Shown here: piece by piece, positions 8,157 through 15,916 of the stretch | How the letters are laid out: the number at the start of each line of letters is the position of its first letter | Position numbering within the stretch: the stretch's first letter is position 1 | DNA from: CAZTAK01 sp964611585 | GTDB taxonomy: Bacteria; Pseudomonadota; Alphaproteobacteria; SHVP01 | Reading direction: 5' to 3' | Assembly: GCA_964611585.1 (NCBI GenBank) | Contig: CAZTAK010000057.1 | Location: 1 to 18,075 of the forward strand | DNA: 18,075 nt | Translations under genes and position numbers: made by a program | The notes under the pieces: model-generated | What the model saw: the letters and a program-made list of their open reading frames with translations, nothing else | The model's database searches: none | What the model was told of the DNA's origin: nothing

Positions 8157-8799
8157 TTCGAGCGGCCCCTGGAAATGTCGGATCACCCCTGCCAGGTGAA
8201 TATCTAGCCATACCATATGTCGCGGGACGAGGCCAGCATCCCCCAAGTTGTTGGCGGGTCTATGGAAAAGGGAACGATCAACCCCAACATGCGGCGTTTC
8301 CGCGGCGCCACCAATGGCCGTCGATTCGCCCCATTCAGGTTCGCGGCGACGGCCGCCACGCGCGGGCTGACCATCCGCGCCACGACCTCGGCACCGCGCC
8401 GGGCGCGGTCAGGGCATGGAGCATCGCCGTCTGACGCCGTTGCCACTGTCGCCAGGGGCATCGACCGGGACGATCGACCGCCCCGCACCGTCTGCGTTGA
8501 ACGCGCCGGGGGCCTCGAAAAAGGGAATGGCGTCCAAACTGCCCCCCAGAGGCATCGGCGCCAACCCGAGCAAGAATATCGCTTGTCATCCGGAACAAGA
8601 GTGGCCGGATCGGCCGCGCCCTTGACCGGATCGCCGCCGGCATCACCGAAATCGACCGGACCGGCGCCGCCGAAAATGATCCTGGCGAATTGCCGACACG
8701 GCGATTATCGACACCTTCCCTGACGCCGCCTTCTTCCTGGTTCTTGCCATCGAAGGAGCGGATTCGGCCGGCAGCAATGGCCCGCCACCCAGTTCGCCT
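8157..8799. other. Intergenic stretch with no intact gene
   Basis: This stretch must hold the promoter of the rpiB-thiL cluster, but I cannot place one with confidence. No open frame has a convincing start, ribosome-binding site and family. Short coding-like blocks appear in several frames. On the plus strand, 8582-8680 reads LVIRNKSGRIGRALDRIAAG and onward, and 8689-8790 in another frame reads IADTAIIDTFPDAAFFLVLA. On the minus strand, blocks around 8420-8570 and 8340-8410 also have GC-ending codons. This mixture could be a decayed gene or just GC-rich DNA, where complementary frames stay open by chance. Confidence 0.3.
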
Positions 8800-8828
8800 T
8801 TGATTCACCTTTGGATCGGGTCTAAAAT
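8800..8828 (+). promoter_or_regulatory. Predicted sigma-70 promoter of the binding-protein gene
   Basis: TTGATT (8800-8805) and TAAAAT (8823-8828) are separated by exactly 17 nt, a good match to -35 and -10 consensus. Transcription would begin near 8835, giving a leader of about 33 nt before the ATG at 8868. The local drop in GC content supports a promoter. Confidence 0.55.
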
Positions 8829-8867
8829 CGGGCTGACAGACCTAAATCAAAAAGAGTGAGGGAGGCC

Positions 8868-10061
8868 ATGAAAAGACTGCTGACAGTTACCACCGCAACA
8901 CTACTGGCTTTTTCGACACCGGCATGGGCAGACAGCCATGTCGTCAAAGTGGGGGTGCTCATGGGGTTTACTGGACCCATTGAGTCTCTGACCGTCGGGA
9001 TTGCAGCCGGCGCAAAGATTGCGCTGAAGGAAGCAAGCGATTCGGGAGAATTGCTTGGAGGCAAGGTTCTGGAGGCTGTGGACGCCGACACGACTTGCGT
9101 TGACGCGGCGGCCGCGACGGCCTCTGCGGAGCGGTTGATCAACGTCGAAGGCGTCGTTGCAATCGTCGGTGCGCTTTGTTCTGGCTCTACTATCGCTTCC
9201 GCCAACAACGTTGCCATTCCGAACGGCGTTGTCATGATTAGTCCCGCCTCGACCTCTCCGGCGATTACCGGTCTGGACGACAACGGGCTCGTATTCCGCA
9301 CCGCACCGTCAGACGCCCGTCAGGGTCAGATCCTGGCAGAAGTTCTGCGCTCCAAGGGCATCAGCAATGTTGCCCTGACATACACCAACAATGACTACGG
9401 CAAGGGTTTTGCCGATGCCTTCTCGGCAGCTTTTTCCGGCAACGGCGGAAGCATTGCATTGTCGGCCGGGCATGAAGACGGCAAGGCCGATTACAGCGCC
9501 GAAGTTGCGGCTCTGTCGGCGACCGGCGCCGAGCATCTCGTGGTGCTCGGGTATCTCGACCAGGGCGGCAAGGGCATCATCGACGAATCGATCAAGTCCG
9601 GGGCATTTTCCAGTTTCTCCGGCGGCGACGGCATGATCGGCCAGTCCATGATCGACGCCTTGGGCGAGGGTATCGAGGGCATGATCGGGACGAGGCCCGG
9701 TGGTGAAAACGATGGCGCCACCATGTTCGCGGCCATTGCCGAAGCCAACGGCTTGGCAATCGACGGTCCGTTCCAGGCCGAGGCCTATGACGCGGCTGCG
9801 TTGATTGCGCTCGCGATGCAGGCGGCCAAGTCCGCCGAACGCTCAGGCATCAGTTCCAAGATACTCGACGTCGCGAATGCGCCGGGTGTGATTATCATGC
9901 CTGGTCAAATTCGGGCGGCACTGGTTCTCTTGGCTCATGGCATCGAGGTGAACTATGAAGGAGCGACGTTGGTCGAGTTCGATGCATCCGGCGAACCTCC
10001 CGGGTCATATCTCGAGTTGGTCATCAGTAATGGCGCCTGGACGACTGTGATGGCGCGCTGA
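8868..10061 (+). CDS. Branched-chain amino acid-type ABC transporter substrate-binding protein
   Basis: This is a periplasmic type I binding protein of the LivK/leucine-isoleucine-valine class (Peripla_BP_6 fold) that captures the solute for the LivGFHM importer encoded opposite. Residues 1-21 form a signal peptide ending AWA, followed by the mature start DSHVVKVGVLMGFTGP. Family features are the two cysteines of the first lobe (DTTC and GALCSGSTI), VMISPASTSPAITG, NDYGKGFADAF, and a C-terminal NAPGVIIMPGQI, NYEGATLVEFD. The 397-residue length is usual. I chose the ATG at 8868 because the signal peptide starts MKRLL. GGGAGG ends only 2 nt before it, so the in-frame GTG at 8856 remains possible. 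The substrate cannot be read from sequence. Confidence 0.9.
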   Translation: MKRLLTVTTATLLAFSTPAWADSHVVKVGVLMGFTGPIESLTVGIAAGAKIALKEASDSGELLGGKVLEAVDADTTCVDAAAATASAERLINVEGVVAIVGALCSGSTIASANNVAIPNGVVMISPASTSPAITGLDDNGLVFRTAPSDARQGQILAEVLRSKGISNVALTYTNNDYGKGFADAFSAAFSGNGGSIALSAGHEDGKADYSAEVAALSATGAEHLVVLGYLDQGGKGIIDESIKSGAFSSFSGGDGMIGQSMIDALGEGIEGMIGTRPGGENDGATMFAAIAEANGLAIDGPFQAEAYDAAALIALAMQAAKSAERSGISSKILDVANAPGVIIMPGQIRAALVLLAHGIEVNYEGATLVEFDASGEPPGSYLELVISNGAWTTVMAR

Positions 10062-10086
10062 TTCGCAAGGGATATATCTGACGAAG

Positions 10087-10124
10087 GAGAAGGCCGCGGC
10101 TTGCCGCGGGCTTCTCTTATTTTT
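10087..10124 (+). terminator. Strong intrinsic terminator of the binding-protein gene
   Basis: A 13-bp stem (arms 10087-10099 and 10104-10116) with one G-G mismatch closes on a CTTG tetraloop and is followed by TTATTTTT. It lies 25 nt past the stop codon. Its T-tract overlaps the last codons of livM on the other strand. On the minus strand the hairpin immediately follows the livM stop but lacks a T-tract, so it acts mainly on plus-strand transcription. Confidence 0.85.
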
Positions 10125-11502
10125 GCTGCAGGGTTTCCGGCAATATTCCTCGTGGCGCAAACCGCAAGATCAAGAGCAGCGCCAGACCCATAATCACCGT
10201 TCGCATCTGTGGCGCACGCTCCGCCAACAGAATGGCCAGGTCGCTGCCTTCCCCGGCGAGGCCGCCGCCGAGAACGGCAAACAGCCACGATGCGACGGGT
10301 TCAGCCTGGATCCAGGCGAACCAGATAAGCAAACCGCCGACGACAGAGCCCAGGTTGTTGCCGCTGCCGCCGACGACAACCATGACCCAGATCAGGAAGG
10401 TGTAGCGAAGCGGATTGTAGCCGGCCGGCTCAAACTGGAGGACGTTGGTCGCCAGCATCGCGCCCCCCACTCCGAGCAGGAACGAGCCGAGAATAAAGAC
10501 CTGGCGATGCCGCATTACGACGTTCTTGCCCATCGCATTGGCGGCCTCTTCGTTATCCCGGATGGCACGCATCATCCGTCCCCACGGAGAATGCAGCGCC
10601 CGGTGCGCCAGCCACAAAAAGAGGGCGAGAAATACCGCGATGACGGCAACGAAGAGCAGCTTGTTGACAATCAGGCTGGCATCGGTGGTCAGGCTGTAGG
10701 GTGCGACCTGAAGCGCCTTGATCGTCGGCACAGGGGTCGGCAACCCGGTCACGTTCAAAACGCCCCGGGTCAACCAGCCCTCGTTTTTCAGCAGCGCAAT
10801 GATGATCTCTGCAATCCCCAATGTCGCAATGGCGAGATAATCCGACCGCAGGCCCAGCGCGATCCGCGCAATCACCCAGGCCGCCGCCGCGGCCAGCAAT
10901 CCACCGATGAACCAGGCGAGCAGAATCGGCAAACCGAGACCGCCAAGGTATTTGCTGTCATCGCTGAAACCCGTCGACTCGATGACCGGGACCGCCAAAC
11001 CGAACCGTTGCCGGAACAGCACGTAGGCGACCCCAAGGATCATCACGGCGATGACAGCGCGCAGGACACCGGGCAGCCGGTTGCGCAAAAGGTAGTTGCT
11101 GCCCCAGGCGCCAACTGCGCCCAGGCCACCGATCAGCCAGGCGGACCACATTTGACGTTCGGCGATCACTCTGCGCGACAATTCTTGTTGCAGGTTTTCG
11201 ATCACTGCGCCCTTGCCATCGGGGTTGGCGAGCAGAAGATCAAGGTTCTGGATCATCACCCCGGTGACCCACGGCATGGAAATCACCACGCACGCAAAGG
11301 CGCCAATCGCTGAAAATCCCATCACACCGGCATTGAATTGTCCGGCGTAGCCCCACTGGATATTGAGGCCGAGCGCGACGACACCTGAAATCAAACCCAC
11401 CGTCAGCAGGCCGAGCGCCGAGGACCAGCTTTGCAGAAAGCCGGTAAGCAGAATCATTAGTGCCAGCAGCGAGAATACGACCAGATAGCGACGGTTGATC
11501 AT
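10117..11502 (-). CDS. livM: Branched-chain amino acid-type ABC permease LivM, enlarged
   Basis: LivM is one of two inner-membrane subunits of the HAAT-family importer. The 461-residue protein has many hydrophobic segments and the LivM hallmarks GLNIQWGYAGQFNAGVMGFSAIGAF, SDYLAIATLGIAEII, the cytoplasmic coupling motif RAIRDNEEAANAMG at about 330-350, and VVVGGSGNNLGSVVGG. Typical LivM proteins have about 300-420 residues. Here about 110 residues (78-190) are inserted between the first conserved block and the DYLAIATLG block, containing a charged stretch (ANPDGKGAVIENLQQELSRR) and two further hydrophobic segments. Translation starts at an ATG 4 nt after livH ends. It is the last gene of livGFHM and converges on the binding-protein gene. 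Confidence 0.92.
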   Translation of the reverse strand: MINRRYLVVFSLLALMILLTGFLQSWSSALGLLTVGLISGVVALGLNIQWGYAGQFNAGVMGFSAIGAFACVVISMPWVTGVMIQNLDLLLANPDGKGAVIENLQQELSRRVIAERQMWSAWLIGGLGAVGAWGSNYLLRNRLPGVLRAVIAVMILGVAYVLFRQRFGLAVPVIESTGFSDDSKYLGGLGLPILLAWFIGGLLAAAAAWVIARIALGLRSDYLAIATLGIAEIIIALLKNEGWLTRGVLNVTGLPTPVPTIKALQVAPYSLTTDASLIVNKLLFVAVIAVFLALFLWLAHRALHSPWGRMMRAIRDNEEAANAMGKNVVMRHRQVFILGSFLLGVGGAMLATNVLQFEPAGYNPLRYTFLIWVMVVVGGSGNNLGSVVGGLLIWFAWIQAEPVASWLFAVLGGGLAGEGSDLAILLAERAPQMRTVIMGLALLLILRFAPRGILPETLQQK

Positions 11503-11506
11503 GGCG

Positions 11507-12649
11507 TCAAAGAACCCGGCCGCGGAAGATCCCGGTCGGCCGTATCAGCAGCACGACGAGGAGGATCAGGAACGATACCGCGAACTTGTATTCGGTTCCC
11601 AGGATTTGCAGATTGCTGACGATCTCGAGGTTGTCCGGCAGAATATAGTTGGCCACCTTCTTGTAGTTCGAAGTGATACCGATCTCGGTAAAGGCGACGA
11701 GAAAGCCCCCCACGATCGCCCCCTTGGGGCTGCCGATGCCGCCGACGATGGTGGCCGCGAATATCGGCAGTAGCATCTGAAAATAGGTAAACGGCTTGTA
11801 GCCCTTGTCCAGTCCCCACACTGTGCCTGCGACCGCTGCCAGAGCCCCGGCGATCAGCCAGGTGACCAGGACGACGCGTTGCGGGTCGATGCCCGACAGC
11901 AGCGCCAGGTCTTCATTGTCGGAATACGCCCGCATCGCCTTGCCCGTGCGAGTCCGCATCAAAAACCGGAAAAGGCCGAGAAAAATGGCGATCGCCAGCA
12001 CAACGGTCACAACCTGGATCAGATCGAGTCCAAACCCTTCCGGGAGTCCGGTGGCCTCTTTGAACTGCCGCACGTTGAAGAACACGAACACCGGTTCAGT
12101 GACGTGCACCTCTTCGACCCCGGTCGCGAAAACGGTCTTGACGCGAACCGCGCTTTGGCCCAACTGATCGGCAAGAGCGGCAACGTCGACGGTACCAATG
12201 TCAAAAATTCGCCGGGCATTAAACGATGTCAGTTCGGCGCCCTTGATAAGCCGCGTAAGGCCGTTGAGTAGAAACATCACGCCGATGGACGTCATCACCA
12301 GCACGACCGGCGGGCTTTTGATGCGCCGGTAGTAACTGTAAACGACCTTGTCGAGCGAAATCACCAGCAGGGCCGTCGCCAGCATTGCAATGGGCAGGAA
12401 CAGGAGCCCGGCCGGGATCGGATAGGTGAAAATACCGAATCGATTGAGCAACTCGACCCCAATCAACGAAATCATCGCCCCGAACGCCATCGTGTCGCCG
12501 TGAGCGAAATTGGCGAACCGCAGAATGCCAAAGACCAGCGTTACGCCCAGTGCCCCTAGCGCCAGCGCCGAGCCATAGGTAATGCCGGGCAGAATCAAAA
12601 AGTTGAACGTCCACAGAAAGGCGGTGAGCAGATCGGTGGCGTACGACAC
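11507..12649 (-). CDS. livH: Branched-chain amino acid-type ABC permease LivH, enlarged
   Basis: LivH pairs with LivM to form the transmembrane channel. Typical features are GITYGSALALGALGVTLVFG and ILRFANFAHGDTMAFGAM near the N-terminus, PPVVLVMTSIGVMFLLNGL, the coupling segment MRAYSDNEDLALLSGID, and a C-terminal IFAATIVGGIGSPKGAIVGG ending in RPTGIFRGRVL. The product has 380 residues against the usual 290-310. The excess is a mostly hydrophilic insertion at about 142-208 (IFDIGTVDVAALADQLGQSA and onward), which would sit outside the membrane. Translation probably starts at the GTG at 12649; no ATG fits. Gaps to livF (5 nt) and livM (4 nt) indicate one operon. Confidence 0.92.
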   Translation of the reverse strand: MSYATDLLTAFLWTFNFLILPGITYGSALALGALGVTLVFGILRFANFAHGDTMAFGAMISLIGVELLNRFGIFTYPIPAGLLFLPIAMLATALLVISLDKVVYSYYRRIKSPPVVLVMTSIGVMFLLNGLTRLIKGAELTSFNARRIFDIGTVDVAALADQLGQSAVRVKTVFATGVEEVHVTEPVFVFFNVRQFKEATGLPEGFGLDLIQVVTVVLAIAIFLGLFRFLMRTRTGKAMRAYSDNEDLALLSGIDPQRVVLVTWLIAGALAAVAGTVWGLDKGYKPFTYFQMLLPIFAATIVGGIGSPKGAIVGGFLVAFTEIGITSNYKKVANYILPDNLEIVSNLQILGTEYKFAVSFLILLVVLLIRPTGIFRGRVL

Positions 12650-12654
12650 GTCGA

Positions 12655-13359
12655 CTAGCCGCCCATGAACGATCTACGGACTTCGGGGTTGGCGATCAAC
12701 GCCTCGCCCGTGTCGGTGTATCGATTCTCACCATTGACCAGGACATAGCCCGTGTCGGCGATTTCCAGCGCCTGTCTCGCATTTTGTTCGACGATGATAA
12801 TGCCGATTCCGGCCCGCTTGATATCCAGGATGCGGTCGAATAACTCGTCCATCACTAGCGGTGACAATCCGGCAGTCGGCTCATCGAGCATCAGCAGGAC
12901 CGGTTCGGTCATCAGCGCCCGCCCGACAGCCAGTTGCTGGCGCTGCCCGCCAGACAACTCACCGGCCATCTGCCGGCGTTTCTCCTTGAGGATGGGAAAC
13001 AGATCGAAAACCTTCTCCATGCTCGCGCCCATGTCGTCGCGCCGCAGATAGGCGCCCATCTCCAGATTCTCTTCTAGTGACATGCCGACGAACACGTTAT
13101 GGGTCTGGGGAACGAAGGCCATCCCTTTCTGAACGCGGCTCTGGGGCGGCAGTCCCGTGATGTCGGCGCCGTCCAGGGTCACCGACCCGGTGTGAATGTC
13201 GATCATGCCGAAAATCGCCTTCATCGCCGTCGACTTGCCAGCCCCGTTGGGACCAACGATCACCGTCACCTCGCTACGATCGACCTCGATCGTGCACCCG
13301 AACAGGATATCCAGCCCGCCGTACCCTCCCGACATGTTGGTCGCACTAAGCAGTTTCAC
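12655..13359 (-). CDS. livF: Branched-chain amino acid-type ABC transporter ATPase LivF
   Basis: LivF is one of the two cytoplasmic ATPases that power the importer. The 234-residue length is standard. It carries Walker A GPNGAGKST at 36-44, a Q-loop region AFVPQTHNVF, the ABC signature LSGGQRQQLA, Walker B LLMLDEPTAGLS and the switch histidine region IIIVEQNARQAL; LivF characteristically has EQN here instead of EH. It starts at a GTG (13359), and its first 14 nt overlap the end of livG, so the two ATPases are translationally coupled. All catalytic motifs are intact. Confidence 0.95.
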   Translation of the reverse strand: MKLLSATNMSGGYGGLDILFGCTIEVDRSEVTVIVGPNGAGKSTAMKAIFGMIDIHTGSVTLDGADITGLPPQSRVQKGMAFVPQTHNVFVGMSLEENLEMGAYLRRDDMGASMEKVFDLFPILKEKRRQMAGELSGGQRQQLAVGRALMTEPVLLMLDEPTAGLSPLVMDELFDRILDIKRAGIGIIIVEQNARQALEIADTGYVLVNGENRYTDTGEALIANPEVRRSFMGG

Positions 13360-14185
13360 CGGATGCGCCCTTCTGCGAGGGGGTGCGACTCTTCATCCCC
13401 GAGCCCAGGTAGGCCCTGATGACATCTTCATTGGCCTTGACCTCCTGCGCTGTTCCTTCGGTAAGGACCCCACCATCGGCCATGACAATTACGGGATCAC
13501 ACATGCGGCTAATGAAATCCAGATCATGTTCGATCATGCAGAACGTGTAACCGGAATCCCGGTTGAGGCGCTGAATCGCATCTCCGATTTCACGCAGGAG
13601 GGTACGATTGACGCCAGCGCCTATTTCGTCGAGCAACACCACCTTGGCATCCACCATCATCGTTCGACCGAGTTCGAGCAGCTTCTTCTGCCCTCCTGAG
13701 AGGTTGCCCGCCAGCGTATTGCCGAGATGACTGAGGTTGAGAAACCCCAACACCTCGCGCGCCTTCTCCAGAACGACGGCCTCCTGATCGCGTACCAACT
13801 GCGGTCGCAACCATGTCGACAGCAGTTGTTCGCCCGCTTGCGCCCGCGGCACCATCATCAGATTCTCAAGCACCGTCAGCTTGCTGAACTCATGCGCAAT
13901 CTGGAAGGTGCGCAGCAGTCCGCGGTGAAAGAGGTCATGCGACTCGAGGCCGGTCACGTCCACGCCGTCGAACACGATACTGCCCGACGAGGGTTTCAGA
14001 TTTCCGGCGATGACATTGAACAGCGTCGTCTTGCCGGCCCCGTTGGGGCCGATCAGCCCGGTGATCGATCCCCTGGCAATACGCAGGTTGATATCGTGGA
14101 AGGCCACCACGCCGCCGAAGCGCTTGCTGATGGAACGAAGCGACAAAATCGGTTCGGAAGGCGGATGGGCTGCGGCAGCAGTCAA
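13346..14185 (-). CDS. livG: Branched-chain amino acid-type ABC transporter ATPase LivG
   Basis: LivG is the second ATPase of the importer. It has Walker A GPNGAGKTT at about 46-54, the Q-loop LLRTFQIAHEF typical of LivG, signature LSGGQKKLLELG, a Walker B segment VVLLDEIGAGVN and switch CMIEHDLDFI. Walker B reads DEI instead of the usual DEP; the catalytic Glu is kept. The start is uncertain because no ATG is available. A TTG at 14185 gives 279 residues and puts 14 residues before LSLRSISKRFGG, close to homologues. A TTG at 14248 would give 300 residues and lie only 17 nt after the preceding small gene. The C-terminal tail of about 18 residues (GMKSRTPSQKGASGETA) is polar. It is the first gene of livGFHM. 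Confidence 0.9.
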   Translation of the reverse strand: MTAAAAHPPSEPILSLRSISKRFGGVVAFHDINLRIARGSITGLIGPNGAGKTTLFNVIAGNLKPSSGSIVFDGVDVTGLESHDLFHRGLLRTFQIAHEFSKLTVLENLMMVPRAQAGEQLLSTWLRPQLVRDQEAVVLEKAREVLGFLNLSHLGNTLAGNLSGGQKKLLELGRTMMVDAKVVLLDEIGAGVNRTLLREIGDAIQRLNRDSGYTFCMIEHDLDFISRMCDPVIVMADGGVLTEGTAQEVKANEDVIRAYLGSGMKSRTPSQKGASGETA

Positions 14186-14265
14186 TGGGACGCCGTGGAG
14201 TTTGTGGCCAATGCTCCCGACCCTATCGGCGGTCCGGCGCCATGACAACCGGGTTCAATCCCAAT

Positions 14266-14463
14266 CTATGTTCGTACCCGCAGGTTCTTGGCCAAGACAT
14301 ACTCGAGTTTGCGCACGGCAACGCGCTTCAGTTCGGCCTCGGTCGCGGCGGCCGCCCCGACGATTGAAACCTCGGTATTCGTTTCGGGGTCGATCGCCGA
14401 CACCTTGACGTAGCGCCCGACATAGGTGAATTCGAGAAGGTATTCTCGGAATTGTCGCTTCAT
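14266..14463 (-). CDS. Small conserved-looking protein of unknown function (possibly DUF6898)
   Basis: This 65-residue frame starts at an ATG at 14463, with GGAAGA about 11 nt upstream. The protein reads as one small folded domain: a basic start (MKRQFREYLLEF), a beta-rich middle (YVGRYVKVSAIDPETNTEVS), and a helical, basic C-terminus (AELKRVAVRKLEYVLAKNLR). From memory it resembles the alphaproteobacterial small-protein family DUF6898, which I could not verify. No function is known to me. It lies between hemA, from which a terminator separates it, and livG, so it may have its own promoter and lead the liv genes. An inverted repeat GCGTTC/GAACGC (14489-14494 and 14505-14510) lies in its upstream region. 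Confidence 0.7.
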   Translation of the reverse strand: MKRQFREYLLEFTYVGRYVKVSAIDPETNTEVSIVGAAAATEAELKRVAVRKLEYVLAKNLRVRT

Positions 14464-14519
14464 CGCCCGGCGGATCTTCCAGATTCCAGCGTTCAAGATG
14501 GCATGAACGCCAGACAACG

Positions 14520-14544
14520 AAAAGGGCGGGCAACACGCCCGCCC
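14520..14544 (-). terminator. Intrinsic terminator downstream of hemA
   Basis: On the minus strand GGGCGGGC and GCCCGCCC form a perfect 8-bp GC stem around a 5-nt loop and are followed directly by TTTTCGTTGT. It begins 22 nt past the hemA stop codon. It should end hemA transcription before the small gene and livG. Confidence 0.8.
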
Positions 14545-14566
14545 CAATTCATCGCGCGCTTGGCGG

Positions 14567-15781
14567 TCAGGCGGCCGCACGCTGCAAGGCGTGCACCGAC
14601 CAGACTTCGTTAAGGGCGTCGACGAGATCGCTCATCATCGCGTTCGTATGCAGCGGAGAGGGCGTGAACCGGAGCCGTTCGGTGCCGCGCGGCACGGTCG
14701 GATAATTGATCGGCTGGACATAGATCCCGAATTGGTCAAGCAGCATGTCCGAGGCGCGTTTGCAGCACGGCGCGTCACCGATCAGCAACGGCACGATATG
14801 GCTGACCGACGGCATCACCGGCAGGCCGTTTTCACGGAAAAGGCGCTTCAGGGTCGCGGCGCGCTCCTGATGGCGGGCGCGGAGATGGCCGGCGGTCTTG
14901 AGGACCTGGACGCTTTTGAGCGCGCCTGCCGCGAGCACCGGCGAAAGTGCTGTGGTAAAGATGAACGAGGCGGCATAGCTGCGGATCACATCGACGATCG
15001 TGCTCGACGCCGCGATGTAACCGCCCATCACACCGACCGCCTTGCCCAATGTCCCTTCGATCACGGTCAGGCGCCCCATCAGGCCCTCGCGCTCGGCGAC
15101 GCCGCCGCCGCGCGGACCGTAGAGGCCGACCGCATGAACTTCGTCGAGGTAGGTCATGGCGCCGTATTTGTCGGCGAGATCGCAAATCTCCTCGATCGGC
15201 GCAATGTCGCCGTCCATCGAGTACACCGATTCGAACGCGATCAGTTTGGGTGCGTCAGCCGGCGCGGCCTTCAACAGTTCTTCCAGGTGCTCGACATCGC
15301 TGTGGCGGAAAATCCGTTTTTCGGCCTTGCTGCCGCGGATACCGGCGATCATCGAGGCATGATTGAATTCGTCGGAAAAAATGATGCAGTCCGGCAGCAA
15401 CCCGGCGAGCGTCGAAAGACTGGCCTCGTTGGAGATGTAACCGGAAGTGAACAGCAGCGCAGCCTCCTTGGCGTGCCATTCGGCGAGCTCTTGCTCGAGC
15501 AGGACGTGATAATGGTGGGTACCGGAAATATTGCGGGTACCGCCGGCGCCGGCACCGGTTTCGTCGAGCGCCGTTTGCATCGCCGCGAGCACATCCGGGT
15601 GCTGACCCATTCCCAAGTAATCATTGGAACACCACACGACGACTTCATTGCGGCCCCCGCCGGTGTAACGGCTGGCATGGGGATAGGCCCCGGCGTGCCG
15701 CTCCAGGTCGGCAAAGACCCGATAGCGGCCTTCCTCGCGCAGGCCTGCAATCTTGTCGGCGAAAAAACGTTCGTAATTCAT
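14567..15781 (-). CDS. hemA: 5-aminolevulinate synthase HemA
   Basis: This PLP enzyme condenses glycine and succinyl-CoA into 5-aminolevulinate, the first step of haem and other tetrapyrrole synthesis by the C4 route characteristic of alphaproteobacteria. The 404-residue protein shows VVWCSNDYLGMGQHP, GGTRNISGTHHYHVLLE, FESVYSMDGDIAP, the PLP-contacting YLDEVHAVGLYG (Asp213, His216) and the Schiff-base lysine Lys247 in EGTLGKAVGVMGGY, then SHIVPLLIGD and GTERLRFTPSPLH. Length and motifs match the family (about 400-410), and the lysine is one residue off the R. capsulatus position. GlyA, encoded in this window, supplies glycine. A sigma-70 promoter lies upstream and a terminator follows. Confidence 0.97.
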   Translation of the reverse strand: MNYERFFADKIAGLREEGRYRVFADLERHAGAYPHASRYTGGGRNEVVVWCSNDYLGMGQHPDVLAAMQTALDETGAGAGGTRNISGTHHYHVLLEQELAEWHAKEAALLFTSGYISNEASLSTLAGLLPDCIIFSDEFNHASMIAGIRGSKAEKRIFRHSDVEHLEELLKAAPADAPKLIAFESVYSMDGDIAPIEEICDLADKYGAMTYLDEVHAVGLYGPRGGGVAEREGLMGRLTVIEGTLGKAVGVMGGYIAASSTIVDVIRSYAASFIFTTALSPVLAAGALKSVQVLKTAGHLRARHQERAATLKRLFRENGLPVMPSVSHIVPLLIGDAPCCKRASDMLLDQFGIYVQPINYPTVPRGTERLRFTPSPLHTNAMMSDLVDALNEVWSVHALQRAAA

Positions 15782-15845
15782 GGTTCGACTCGGTTCGCTC
15801 CGCTTGTGTGCGGGTACTCTGATACCCCAATCTTCCCCTACAATA

Positions 15846-15874
15846 TTTATAGAGCCTTAAGCAAACTGCATCAA
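15846..15874 (-). promoter_or_regulatory. Predicted sigma-70 promoter of hemA
   Basis: Reading the minus strand, TTGATG (15874-15869) and TATAAA (15851-15846) are separated by 17 nt, a good -35/-10 pair. Transcription would begin near 15839, leaving a leader of roughly 57 nt. The leader contains a small hairpin (GGGTA/TACCC, 15812-15827). TTGAT is also half of an FNR-type site, but the second half is not present. Confidence 0.55.
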
Positions 15875-15884
15875 ACAGGACATT

Positions 15885-15912
15885 TCGCCGCATGATCGTC
15901 GCCGCATGATCG
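15885..15912. repeat. Two perfect 14-bp tandem copies
   Basis: The unit TCGCCGCATGATCG occurs at 15885-15898 and again at 15899-15912 without mismatch. It lies just upstream of the hemA -35 box and 130 nt before the acyl-CoA dehydrogenase start, in the divergent control region. It may be a local duplication or a pair of binding sites in direct orientation. Confidence 0.6.
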
Positions 15913-15916
15913 CACC

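Noticed and set aside
8217..8723. 168-codon plus-strand open frame after rpiB
   Set aside because: The composition is Arg/Ala/Pro-rich, it has no ribosome-binding site, and protein-like blocks lie in other frames, so it is not a credible intact gene.
15862..15882. FNR-type site at the hemA promoter
   Set aside because: Only the TTGAT half is present; the expected ATCAA half four bases later is missing.
14591..15895. 434-codon plus-strand open frame opposite hemA
   Set aside because: It is longer than hemA but lacks any recognisable domain, while the minus strand shows every ALAS motif including the PLP lysine.
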